From an uncultured Pseudanabaenaceae cyanobacterium (GTDB lineage: Bacteria > Cyanobacteriota > Cyanobacteriia > PCC-9006 > JAAUQQ01): a stretch of DNA of 36,995 bases. The DNA lies in NCBI GenBank assembly GCA_937949725.1, contig CALECT010000065.1:1-36995 (forward strand). The letters run 5' to 3'. Positions 15,829 through 23,489 of the stretch are shown in pieces (position 1 is the stretch's first letter; every line of letters begins with the position of its first letter). The position numbers and the translations under genes were made by a program. Below the pieces are notes generated by a model. The model was not told the DNA's origin. It worked only from the letters and a program-made list of their open reading frames with translations, and did not search any database.

Positions 15829-18800
15829 ATGGCAACTCGACTCTGGACTTTCTTAACCACCGATGTCACAGAGTTGGTTTCGACCCAAACGATCGATAAA
15901 ACAGCAACTGCTGCACAGGCTGTTTTTGGATTAGCGGCGGCCCTCGCCCCAGGACAAGGGAAGGTTCAGCCCCAGCAGCTTGTCCCGCTGGTGAACCAGA
16001 TTGACTCTTTACTGGATGTGCTCAATTCACCCCTGGGTGAAGTGGTGGAAAAGAGCTTGCCCTTTGTTTCCATTGCAACTGGCCTACTCCGGTTCTATCT
16101 CGAAAAGAGTCAAGTTCCTCCAAGTCTCGAAAAATGTATTGCCCTGGGCTGCCAAGCAGCTTACTTGGAAAGTTTTGCGAAATTACTGGCCCAAGAGTCA
16201 CCTGCATTCCGACAACGCTTAGGGCAAGCACCGTCTAAAGCGGTTGAAAGAGCATTAGACAAGCTCAGTGCCCTTGAAATTACAGAAGAGCTGGCTCAGC
16301 AAGCTGTGACGCGATTCCCTCAGACGAAGCTAGCGGAGGCATTTGGAGAAGTCTTGAAAGCCCGTCTCAGTGAGGCAGGACTTGAAGAAAGCGAGGTTCA
16401 CTGGTGGGTTCAGCGGGTTGCCTGGAATACCCCCAAGTACATGCTCCAGGTTTGGGCCAAGTCTAAGGAAGCTACCCAGCACTTGGGACAACCCACGCTT
16501 TCAGATTGGAGCCGTGAACAGAACTTTAACCAGGGAGTTCAAGACTACCTGGCCCGAGTCATTGAACCCGGTCCAAAAGAGAAAGTCTTTGGAGAAGCTG
16601 ACCTCACCTTCGAAGAATTGTATGTGCCATTGGACCTACAGCCCCTGAATAGTGACGGCCAGATCGATATAGGTCAAAGCTGTAGCATCCGCGCTTGGGT
16701 GGAAAAGTTCTTACTCAAGAATGAGGGGGCGAAGAATCAAATCCTATTTCTTCAAGGAGAAGCTGGGCGGGGAAAAAGTGTTTTCTGTCGCATGTTCGCG
16801 GACTGGATGCAGCGAGAGCTATTTCCAGCCTATACCCCAATTCTCATACGCCTTCGAGACCTGCGGAAACATGAAACGAGCCTCGCTGATACACTCGCTC
16901 AAGATGTGAGGGTTCAACAGTACATTGTCAAAGATGACAACTGGTTTAAAAGACAAGATATACGTTTCCTCTTTTTATTGGATGGCTTTGATGAACTATT
17001 ACTAGCAGGCTCATCCAAAGGCGAAGGGGGGCTAAAGGAATTCCTAGAACAAGTAGAGCAACTTCAAGGAGTCACCCATCACCGTTTTCTCATTACGGGT
17101 CGCCCCTTGGCATTCCAAGGGATGGATCGGCTGATTTCGCAAACGAATAAGTTACTGCGGGCAAAGATTGAGCCCATGAATGACAGCCTGCGGAAAAGGT
17201 GGTTCAGGCAATGGGGAGCCAAATTTGGCCCGGAAGAAGCGGACTCCTTTCAACACTTTTTAACGGTTTGTCCCAACGAGATAAACAATGAGCTGGCAAG
17301 AGAGCCTTTATTGCTATACCTCTTGGGAATGATGCATCGTGACCCCCAAGCCAACCTAAATGCTCGGCTCTTTGAAGAGGAGGATGGAATTCAAGCAAAA
17401 GTCTCTATTTATGATGAGGCAGTCCGATGGGTTCTGGAGAAACAAAGAGGGGATGAAACTAATACTCGCCTAACCCAACTCACTCCCAAAGATCTAAGAG
17501 AAGCATTAAATGAAGCTGCACTCTGTGTCATTCAGTCAGGAAATGAGGTAGCAAGGCTCTCATTTTTAGAAGACCGATTAAAGAAAGAAGGTAACAATCC
17601 AGTGCTGGCTGCGTTGCAGCAGGCGAGGCAAGAAAATGGTCTCTCAGAGAAGAAACAACTCAACAATATATTGACAGCATTTTACATAAAACCATCAGCT
17701 GAAGATAAAGATGGAGCTGTGGAATTTGTTCACAAGAGTTTTGGAGAGTTTTTATTTGCAGAGCGCCTAGCCAACACCCTTGAGGACTGGTCGAACAAGG
17801 CTAAGAGCCGTCGCGGTGGATGGGAAATATCAGATTCCACGATGCACCATGAAATCTATGACTTATTGGGGTATGGTCTCCTTTCGCAAGAGGTCTTAAC
17901 TTACATCATAGCTCTGCTTCAACGAGCAGACCGATTTGAAGTCCAGCAATGGAAGAATTTATTTAGGCGTTTACAGGACTTCTACTTACGCTGGTGTGAA
18001 GGGGAATTTATTGATGCAGTGAAAACTCCAGAATCGAATTTGCCGCGTTCAAAAATGCTCACATTACGCCAACAGACTCCAGAGCGAGAATTGTCGCTAG
18101 GCCTAAGAGAAATAGACATCTCTTCTGGACTAAATTCAATGATTCTATTATTCGAATTTCATAGATTTGGACAGTTCAGAAAAGACTTAGAATCAATAAC
18201 TTTCTCCCCTTTGAACAACCAAGAACTGGAGAAGATAGACAAAGACAGGTTTTTGAGAATTCTTAACTATAGTAAAAGCTTGAGGAATTCGAATTTTGAT
18301 CCATTCAGACGATTCTGGAGAGGTGCCAACCTCCAAGAAGCCAACCTCCAAGGAGCTGACATCGAAAGAGCCAACCTCCAAGGAGCCAATCTATCAGGAA
18401 CCAACCTCCAAGGAGCCAACCTCCAAGAAGCCAACCTAGCAGGAGCCAACCTCCAAGGACCCAACCTCCAAAGAGCCGACCTCCAAGGAGCCGACCTCCA
18501 AGGGGCTGACCTCGAAGGCGCTTACCTACAAGGGGCTGACCTCGAAGGCGCCTACCTCCAAGGTGCCAATCTCCAAGGTGCCTACCTACAAGGCACCAAT
18601 CTCCAAGGAGTCAACCTCCAAGAAGCCAACCTCCAAGGAGCCGACCTCCAAGGAGCCGACCTCCAAGGAGCCGACCTCGAAGACGCCGACCTCCAAGGAG
18701 CCTACCTCGAACGAGCCGACCTCCTTGGAGCCTACCTCCAAGGAGCCTACCTCCAAGGAGCAAATGTTCTCTCGACCCGCTTCAGCCAAACAGCCAGCCT

Positions 18801-18870
18801 AACCGAGGAAGAGAAAGATGATCTTCGCAACCGGGGAGCTCTTTTCCTAGATGCCTCTGAGCAAGACTAA
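15829..18870 (+). CDS. NACHT-domain STAND NTPase with C-terminal pentapeptide repeats
   Basis: A 1013-residue protein. Residues 1-270 form a helical N-terminal region without a recognised enzymatic motif. The NACHT NTPase follows: Walker A GEAGRGKS at 310-317, Walker B FLFLLDGFDELL with DGFDE at 385-389, and the sensor-like HRFLITGRPLAF after it. A winged-helix/helical region continues to about 820. About 30 pentapeptide repeats of type A(N/D/Y)LQG run from about 833 to 983, and the end is SLTEEEKDDLRNRGALFLD, a common tail in such proteins. NACHT/STAND proteins are signal-triggered switches; several bacterial ones are antiphage sensors. The pentapeptide part would form a right-handed quadrilateral helix and may be the sensor. 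No effector enzyme is recognised and no partner gene is adjacent. Confidence 0.88.
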   Translation: MATRLWTFLTTDVTELVSTQTIDKTATAAQAVFGLAAALAPGQGKVQPQQLVPLVNQIDSLLDVLNSPLGEVVEKSLPFVSIATGLLRFYLEKSQVPPSLEKCIALGCQAAYLESFAKLLAQESPAFRQRLGQAPSKAVERALDKLSALEITEELAQQAVTRFPQTKLAEAFGEVLKARLSEAGLEESEVHWWVQRVAWNTPKYMLQVWAKSKEATQHLGQPTLSDWSREQNFNQGVQDYLARVIEPGPKEKVFGEADLTFEELYVPLDLQPLNSDGQIDIGQSCSIRAWVEKFLLKNEGAKNQILFLQGEAGRGKSVFCRMFADWMQRELFPAYTPILIRLRDLRKHETSLADTLAQDVRVQQYIVKDDNWFKRQDIRFLFLLDGFDELLLAGSSKGEGGLKEFLEQVEQLQGVTHHRFLITGRPLAFQGMDRLISQTNKLLRAKIEPMNDSLRKRWFRQWGAKFGPEEADSFQHFLTVCPNEINNELAREPLLLYLLGMMHRDPQANLNARLFEEEDGIQAKVSIYDEAVRWVLEKQRGDETNTRLTQLTPKDLREALNEAALCVIQSGNEVARLSFLEDRLKKEGNNPVLAALQQARQENGLSEKKQLNNILTAFYIKPSAEDKDGAVEFVHKSFGEFLFAERLANTLEDWSNKAKSRRGGWEISDSTMHHEIYDLLGYGLLSQEVLTYIIALLQRADRFEVQQWKNLFRRLQDFYLRWCEGEFIDAVKTPESNLPRSKMLTLRQQTPERELSLGLREIDISSGLNSMILLFEFHRFGQFRKDLESITFSPLNNQELEKIDKDRFLRILNYSKSLRNSNFDPFRRFWRGANLQEANLQGADIERANLQGANLSGTNLQGANLQEANLAGANLQGPNLQRADLQGADLQGADLEGAYLQGADLEGAYLQGANLQGAYLQGTNLQGVNLQEANLQGADLQGADLQGADLEDADLQGAYLERADLLGAYLQGAYLQGANVLSTRFSQTASLTEEEKDDLRNRGALFLDASEQD
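18322..18777 (+). repeat. Tandem 15-bp repeats encoding pentapeptides
   Basis: About 30 near-identical 15-bp units (typical unit CCAACCTCCAAGGAG) in tandem. They encode the pentapeptide solenoid of the NACHT protein. The high DNA-level identity, beyond what the protein pattern needs, suggests recent expansion and possible copy-number instability. Open frames on the other strand (LEVGS repeats) are by-products. Confidence 0.92.
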
Positions 18871-19013
18871 AGATGCTTTTTACCCGATATACTTCCAAAT
18901 TTAGTCCCGTCTTCGAATCATTCTATTCGCCTATAATCCTTACTCCATAAGATTGTGAGCCCGAAATAACCGCTAGACCTTGTTCTATTTCATCAGATGG
19001 CCCAACAGCAAAA

Positions 19014-19039
19014 AGCAGGCAACCCAACGGCAACCTGCT
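19014..19039 (-). terminator. Terminator of the first small secreted protein gene
   Basis: On the minus strand AGCAGG pairs with CCTGCT (extendable to 11 positions with one mismatch and G-U pairs) and is followed by TTTTTG. The same element recurs after the second copy at 20234-20259. Confidence 0.7.
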
Positions 19040-19132
19040 AAGGAAAAGATTCATTTGTGTCTCTAGGGCTCAAGAAAGGGAATGGTTTTTCAGGCCACTC
19101 CCAACCGGAGTCAAACTTGTAAAACTGGGCAC

Positions 19133-19399
19133 TTAGTTGTCGCGATCGCGCAACACAGACTCAACGAAGTTGGCATCGTAGGCATTCACCTCCAATCCAG
19201 CCGCTTCGAGGATATCCTCGCCGGTAACATTGCCAGACCTGAGCTGCCCTTTCAACGTGCCATATCCAGTAATGCCATCAAGCTGGCCACGGTAAGCCTG
19301 GCTAGCCGCTTGGAAAGGGGTAAGAGCAAAAGCGCTTGAAGTTGCGAGCAGAGTAGCAGTGAAAGCAAGAGCGGAAACGGTGCGGGTAATAGCAGTCAT
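19133..19399 (-). CDS. Small secreted protein, copy A
   Basis: An 88-residue protein with a Sec signal peptide (MTAITRTVSALAFTATLLATSSAFA, cleavage likely after AFA at 25) and a 63-residue mature part beginning LTPFQAASQAYRGQLDGI and including TGEDILEAAGLEVNAYDANF. It has no Cys. It resembles the small exported cyanobacterial proteins that start with a PF...AYQG-like motif and end in an EDLV/ILEAA helix; their function is unknown. The gene at 20356-20625 is a close paralogue, differing at about a quarter of positions. Leader hairpin and terminator are also shared, so the whole cassette has been duplicated. Confidence 0.85.
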   Translation of the reverse strand: MTAITRTVSALAFTATLLATSSAFALTPFQAASQAYRGQLDGITGYGTLKGQLRSGNVTGEDILEAAGLEVNAYDANFVESVLRDRDN

Positions 19400-19425
19400 T
19401 ATTCAGACTCCAATAATCTGGGGGC

Positions 19426-19441
19426 GGTTGTTGGGACAACC
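19426..19441 (-). promoter_or_regulatory. Leader hairpin of copy A
   Basis: GGTTGT-TGGG-ACAACC lies 27 bp upstream of the start codon, in a block (about 19419-19480) shared with copy B. The block includes CTGTTTTCTTCGATGT and AGAATGCA. The stem is identical in both copies while the loop differs by one base. Confidence 0.5.
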
Positions 19442-19545
19442 TGTTTTCTTCGATGTTTATAGAATGCACCGCTTCCCTGAATCCCCCCTGAACGCTATCT
19501 GAGCCTTGGATAGTCATTGGCTGAGATTCGGCTGTGAAAAACATC

Positions 19546-19582
19546 AAAGCCCCAGCATTCACTTAGGAACAGCTGGGGCTTT
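19546..19582 (-). terminator. Terminator of the 19612-19947 gene
   Basis: An 11-bp perfect stem (AAAGCCCCAGC at 19546-19556 with GCTGGGGCTTT at 19572-19582) around a 15-nt loop. It lies between the 3' end of the gene at 19612 and the leader of copy A, and its A/T-rich ends would work on either strand. Confidence 0.75.
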
Positions 19583-19611
19583 CTCCACTCAAAAGCTATA
19601 TGAGCGAGAGA

Positions 19612-19947
19612 TTACGCGACTTCTCTATCTGCTTGGGCATTCCAACTGGCAACGGAAGCATGTGGCAGCGCTGCCACATCAGCAGCTTCCTGACGAAGTT
19701 GCGCCGCCGTTCTCTTAGCCCATCGCGCGGTAACGGCTCGAGGCGCCTTCATCGGCTGATCCATTGCCAACCGAAGCAACTCTCGCAAGTGATTACTGGT
19801 GGGCGGACGATTTCTCAAAACACCTGTCTTCACAAGATCAGCCTGGAAGCGCATCAAAGCATGCCACTCCCAATCCAATGTGGTGCCTTCGCCATTTTGA
19901 GGGAGTTGCTCTACCAAAGCACGCAGGTGATCAAATTTGCTAGTCAT
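19612..19947 (-). CDS. Small protein of unknown function
   Basis: A 111-residue, helix-rich, soluble protein starting MTSKFDHLRALVEQLPQNGEG, with a central FQADLVKTGVLRNRPP and an Arg/Ala-rich C-terminal half (MKAPRAVTARWAKRTAAQLRQEAADVAA). There is no signal peptide, membrane helix or Cys. I do not recognise the family. It sits between the two copies of the secreted-peptide cassette, with its own terminator and a 400-bp upstream region, so it is probably transcribed alone. It could have moved with the duplication or predate it. Confidence 0.55.
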   Translation of the reverse strand: MTSKFDHLRALVEQLPQNGEGTTLDWEWHALMRFQADLVKTGVLRNRPPTSNHLRELLRLAMDQPMKAPRAVTARWAKRTAAQLRQEAADVAALPHASVASWNAQADREVA

Positions 19948-20233
19948 ACTGTCTCCCTAGAAGATTGACGAGTTCAGACATCTTGGGCACCCACCAACAC
20001 AGGTGCCCAGTGATCAACACCCGTCGGACCATAGACGTTTTTCAATTCTTGATGGGTTTAACATCAACACGAATCTACTATAACTTTTGTATCTTAGGCT
20101 TGACAAAATGAGTCATCAGTAAAATAAATTCATTCGATAACAAGCCATCATGCTGGCAAGCCTCCGCCCCTGCCAGCTCCAGCAACCAACTCCAATCTGA
20201 GCGAACGAGAGCCAGTGCTAATGCACAGCAAAA
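19948..20233. other. Spacer upstream of the 111-residue gene
   Basis: Carries the probable leftward promoter of the 19612-19947 gene. The A/T-rich stretch at about 20060-20120 is the likeliest site. No gene or repeat is recognisable. It ends at the terminator of copy B. Confidence 0.4.
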
Positions 20234-20259
20234 AGCAGGCAGCCATCAGGCCACCTGCT
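20234..20259 (-). terminator. Terminator of the second small secreted protein gene
   Basis: In minus-strand RNA an 11-bp stem forms (AGCAGGUGGCC with GGCUGCCUGCU, two G-U pairs) with a 4-nt loop, then UUUUUG. It corresponds to the element at 19014-19039. Confidence 0.8.
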
Positions 20260-20355
20260 ACGGGAAAAGATTCATATCAGTCTCTGGGGCTCAAGCCAGG
20301 GAATGGTTTATGCAGGCCAATCCCCAGCAGAGTCCAGCTTGGCAAACAGCCTGCT

Positions 20356-20625
20356 CTAGTCGTCGTTGTTATCGCGCAGGATACTCTCAACAAAGTTAGC
20401 GTCAGAAGCATTCACTTCAAGACCAGCAGCTTCGAGGATATCTTCCCCCGTCACCTGACCACCGCGAATATCACCTTGAAGCGTCTGATAGCCAGAAATG
20501 CCGTCGAGCTGGCCACGGTAGGCAAGGGAAGCCGCTTGGAAAGGGGTCAGGGCAAAAGCACTCGTGGTTGCAAACAGAGTCGCGGTGAAAGCAAGAGCGG
20601 ATACGGCGCGGGTAATTAAGGTCAT
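20356..20625 (-). CDS. Small secreted protein, copy B
   Basis: An 89-residue paralogue of the gene at 19133-19399. It has the same signal peptide type (MTLITRAVSALAFTATLFATTSAFA) and a mature part LTPFQAASLAYRGQLDGISGYQTLQGD, then TGEDILEAAGLEVNASDANFVESILRDNNDD. Differences cluster in the middle (GTLKGQLRSGN against QTLQGDIRGGQ) and at the acidic C-terminus. Function is unknown; the product is exported to the periplasm, lumen or medium. Retention of a full reading frame, signal peptide and both flanking RNA elements argues that both copies are under selection. Confidence 0.85.
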   Translation of the reverse strand: MTLITRAVSALAFTATLFATTSAFALTPFQAASLAYRGQLDGISGYQTLQGDIRGGQVTGEDILEAAGLEVNASDANFVESILRDNNDD

Positions 20626-20669
20626 GGTGGCTGTTTCCCTTTATGAGGGGACTCCAGAAATGTGGGGGC

Positions 20670-20686
20670 GGTTGTTTGGGACAACC
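20670..20686 (-). promoter_or_regulatory. Leader hairpin of copy B
   Basis: GGTTGT-TTGGG-ACAACC, 45 bp upstream of the start codon, matches the copy A element with the stem unchanged and one extra loop base. The surrounding block to about 20725 is also shared. Confidence 0.5.
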
Positions 20687-20788
20687 TGTTTTCTTCGATG
20701 TCTTTAGAATGCATCGCTTTCCTGAGCCCCTTCTGATGCTCACCTGAGGCTTGAATAGTCGTTGGCTGAGATTTGGCTGTGAAGACCA

Positions 20789-20825
20789 AAAAGTCCCAGC
20801 ACTGACTTAAAGCACTGGGACTTTT
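20789..20825 (-). terminator. Hairpin upstream of copy B
   Basis: An 11-bp perfect stem (AAAAGTCCCAG with CTGGGACTTTT) around a 15-nt loop. It is the positional equivalent of the hairpin at 19546-19582; the preceding TTGGCTGAGAT(T)(T/C)GGCTGTGAA is shared too. It can insulate copy B from leftward transcription of infC-menI. Confidence 0.7.
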
Positions 20826-20887
20826 GAATCTGTGTGGGCCGGGAATTAAAGCCGCGATCGCACTCCATCAAAGCCTTTAAAAGAGTG

Positions 20888-20928
20888 AACCCGCCAGGTT
20901 AATGCCGCATACGCGACCCCGGCGGGCT
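20888..20928 (-). terminator. Probable terminator of infC-menI
   Basis: Arms AACCCGCCAGG (20888-20898) and CCCGGCGGGCT (20918-20928) pair over 11 positions with two G-U pairs in one orientation. A CTCTTTT tract follows on the minus strand. It lies about 230 bp past the menI stop. A 246-bp open frame between them (20877-21122, minus) has one hydrophobic stretch but no other support. Confidence 0.5.
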
Positions 20929-21159
20929 CCATATAGATTCGAAATAGAACTGACTGTAGAACCGAAACCGCCGCATCTAATGTGCTTTGGTTGAACACAG
21001 AATAACGCCAGCACCAGAACAATGAGCAGCAACCTGGTCAAATTCACGCAGACCTCACATTCGTCTAACAGAAGACTAAAGATAGGTGCGTAGTGAAACA
21101 TCTCAAGGCGATCTGCCTGCAATCCGACCGTGCTCAGCCCAACCCAGGCTTAGGCAATG

Positions 21160-21609
21160 TCAGTCCGTCGCTAACCATTGCGCCAGCCAAGCCTGAAGCT
21201 CATCGGGTAGTGCTTGGCGGCGGCGGGTTTCAGCATTAATGCAACAGTGGCGGGTTTGGGCCTGGGCAATGACTTCTGTGGAGTCATCCGCTGCCGCTAC
21301 TGTGCCTGGCAAGAGGCGATAGTCGATTTCGAATTCACTTAGGGGCTTGTTGGCTTTGGGAATCGGCTTTGGCGTGAGGACGATGGTGATGCGATCGCCA
21401 CAAACCATCGGCCTAAAAAAGTCCACATTTCCACGCACCACCGGCACAACCAGTCCTTCCGGTTTGAAAAATTCAGCCAGCTCAATCCCCGCCGCCTCCA
21501 GCGAAGCCTCATAGGCCTCATGGCACAGCGTCAAAACATTGGCAAAATAAACAACCCCCGCCCCATCCGTCTCATGAAAACGGATCTGGCGAGGGTAGTA
21601 GAAAGGCAA
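21160..21609 (-). CDS. menI: 1,4-Dihydroxy-2-naphthoyl-CoA hydrolase
   Basis: Hotdog-fold thioesterase of the 4-hydroxybenzoyl-CoA thioesterase family that releases DHNA from DHNA-CoA, just before the MenA step. The catalytic segment FHETDGAGVVYFANVLTLCHEAYE contains Asp15 in the position of the family's catalytic Asp. FEIDYRLL and QAQTRHCCIN follow in the usual places. The 149-residue length is typical. Assignment to DHNA-CoA rather than another acyl-CoA rests on similarity to the cyanobacterial Slr0204 type and on the men genes nearby. The start appears to be TTG at 21609, since no ATG or GTG precedes the motif. It lies 44 bp after infC. Confidence 0.85.
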   Translation of the reverse strand: MPFYYPRQIRFHETDGAGVVYFANVLTLCHEAYEASLEAAGIELAEFFKPEGLVVPVVRGNVDFFRPMVCGDRITIVLTPKPIPKANKPLSEFEIDYRLLPGTVAAADDSTEVIAQAQTRHCCINAETRRRQALPDELQAWLAQWLATD

Positions 21610-21653
21610 GGGGTATATCTCAGATTGTGGCTCAGATATCGCTCAGGCCAGCG

Positions 21654-22202
21654 TTAGTTCGTGGCTTTCTTGGGGCTGATCAACATCATCATGTTGCGAC
21701 CTTCCCGCTTTGGAGACTGGTGGATCTCTGCCAGGTCACCCAGGTCATTGGCCAAGCGCTGGAGCAAGACACGAGCCAAGTCGCTGTGCTGAATCTCACG
21801 ACCCCGGAAGGTGATAGTAGCCTTGACCTTATCGCCTGCTTTGAGGAATTTCTTGGCGTTATTGAGGCGCACGTTATAGTCATGCTCCTCAATCTTGTAG
21901 CGCATCTTCACTTCTTTCACTTCGGCGGAATGCTGCTTCTTACGTGCTTCCCGCGCCCGCTTTTCCTGCTCAAACTTGTACTTACCGTGGTCCATGATGC
22001 GACACACGGGAGGAGTAGCCTTATCGCTCACCAGAACCAAGTCAAGATCACGCTCATTGGCGATTTCCATCGCTTCTTGAGGGGTAATGATACCTAGCTG
22101 GGCGCCGTCACTGTCCACAACGCGAATTTCCGGAAACCGGATACGCTCGTTGATTTGGGGCAGGTTACGAATGGGGCGTCTAGAGCGGAAATGGGGTGCC
22201 AT
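21654..22202 (-). CDS. infC: Translation initiation factor IF-3
   Basis: A 182-residue IF-3 that binds the 30S subunit, promotes its dissociation and checks start-codon pairing. The N-terminal domain ([21 protein letters not shown] and [36 protein letters not shown]) is joined by a basic linker ([10 protein letters not shown]) to the C-terminal domain ([43 protein letters not shown]). All signature positions appear intact. It is upstream of menI in the same direction with a short gap. Confidence 0.97.
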   Translation of the reverse strand: MAPHFRSRRPIRNLPQINERIRFPEIRVVDSDGAQLGIITPQEAMEIANERDLDLVLVSDKATPPVCRIMDHGKYKFEQEKRAREARKKQHSAEVKEVKMRYKIEEHDYNVRLNNAKKFLKAGDKVKATITFRGREIQHSDLARVLLQRLANDLGDLAEIHQSPKREGRNMMMLISPKKATN

Positions 22203-22584
22203 GCAGTAATGAGTAAAGGATTAAATCGAGCAGTAAAGGTAGAAACCCATGGAGAGGAGCTGCGATCGCCAATGAAACGACGCCACCTAACCTAAGTTGC
22301 TAAATGGAGCAACAATTCACTGTCGCCACTACCAGAATTCTAACGCATTGCTTTGCACATCGCGTTTCAATTCCTTGACAAATGGCCAGTGATTGCTCTG
22401 CCTTATTCTATCGAATCTAGTCTGATTATGACGGAGCCTTTACCAGACTTAAGGTTTAGATCCAAGTTAAGCCAGTAGAAACCGCCAAAAGCTCGTGAAT
22501 TCGAAGGTTTAATGCCAGGAGGTAGTTTCTCTTCCCACAGAAAATTATTCACCCGGCCTACCTGGGGACAGTTCTCCCTGCCTA
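22203..22584. other. Intergenic region upstream of infC
   Basis: About 380 bp, containing the infC leader and promoter on the minus strand and the 3' flank of the ABC operon. A 6-bp hairpin (GTTGCT-AAATGG-AGCAAC) near 22295-22312 is the only structure noted. No clear terminator for the operon ending at 22585 is visible. Confidence 0.4.
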
Positions 22585-23370
22585 TTACTCCCCGTCAGCG
22601 CCTTCAACCTGAATGGGTAATTCAACTTCACCACTCAGAGGATCTAGCTCACCAGAATCATCAGCCTCGCTGGGATCTCCAGGCTCCGTTGCCGCCCCAG
22701 TCCCCGCATCATCACTCTCGTCGGGAAGCTCAGCGGTGTAGCGCCATTCCTCCAGGGAGCGTAGCATGGCAGGCTCTAGGCTGCTATTCACCAAGAAGAC
22801 TTCTATCTCCTCCCTGCTGGGGTCCACATCCTGAACAGCATAAATGCCGCTGTTGTCGAAGTTACTGTCGCCTAGAACCAACTGATGGGTGGTGCCATCA
22901 GCCAAGGTCACCTCCACCTGGGCCTGGGGCTCGTCTAGGCCAAACTCTGCTAGGCGCTGCTGGGTAGGGCCTTCGGGCTGACCGTCATTGGGGATGGGAA
23001 AGCTGTCTCGGCGATCGCCCGTAGCCAGCAAGTTCAAGAGAAATGCCACAGCTCCATCGCTAGCCGGAATCTGTTCCGGTTCCGTAATGGCCCAGTCGGG
23101 CTGGCCCAAAGCAGCGGTCTCTGCCTCTAAATCTGCCACCGCATCTCCCGTGGATGCTGGCCCCTGCTTCTCCAAGCTCAGGCTTAGGTCTGGGCGGTTG
23201 ATGGTGAATTGAGTGACATCGGCCTCGTCAAAGTCAAACAGCGGCTTAGCTCCCTCAGTCCGAACTTCACTGGGGGAATCGGTCACTGCAAGGCGCTGCT
23301 GAATGTAGATGCCACTGGCTAAACCAAAGGCAACCAGAGCCAAAACAAGGGTATTCCGTTGAATTTTCAT
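22585..23370 (-). CDS. DUF4340 domain protein (ABC operon accessory)
   Basis: A 261-residue protein with one N-terminal membrane anchor (MKIQRNTLVLALVAFGLASGIYI) and a soluble DUF4340-type domain: KPLFDFDEADVTQFTINRPDLSLSLEKQ, WAITEPEQIPASDGAVAFLLNLLATGDR, LAEFGLDEPQAQVEVTLADGT, HQLVLGDSNFDNSGIYAV. DUF4340 proteins commonly accompany Gld-type ABC-2 transporters. The last 45 residues are acidic and low in complexity (Asp/Glu/Gly/Pro). It is last in the four-gene operon, 119 bp after the GldG-like gene. Confidence 0.88.
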   Translation of the reverse strand: MKIQRNTLVLALVAFGLASGIYIQQRLAVTDSPSEVRTEGAKPLFDFDEADVTQFTINRPDLSLSLEKQGPASTGDAVADLEAETAALGQPDWAITEPEQIPASDGAVAFLLNLLATGDRRDSFPIPNDGQPEGPTQQRLAEFGLDEPQAQVEVTLADGTTHQLVLGDSNFDNSGIYAVQDVDPSREEIEVFLVNSSLEPAMLRSLEEWRYTAELPDESDDAGTGAATEPGDPSEADDSGELDPLSGEVELPIQVEGADGE

Positions 23371-23489
23371 AACGATTGTCAGACAACGACCTAGAACTTA
23401 CAGGGACAAGCTATGTCCGCCCCAGATTGCATACCACTGGGCCTAATTCACCGCTTTAGGAATGAGAATTGATTCATCCCATCATTGAG

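Noticed and set aside
18322..18777. Regular repeats that could suggest a CRISPR array
   Set aside because: They are contiguous 15-bp coding units with no spacers, in frame with a pentapeptide-repeat protein.
18193..18802. Open frames overlapping the pentapeptide repeats in other frames and on the other strand
   Set aside because: Their repetitive products (LEVGS, SKEPT) are by-products of the tandem DNA repeat.
20877..21122. An 81-codon minus-strand frame with one hydrophobic stretch downstream of menI
   Set aside because: No start-site or family support, and it contains the GC-rich hairpin that looks like the infC-menI terminator.
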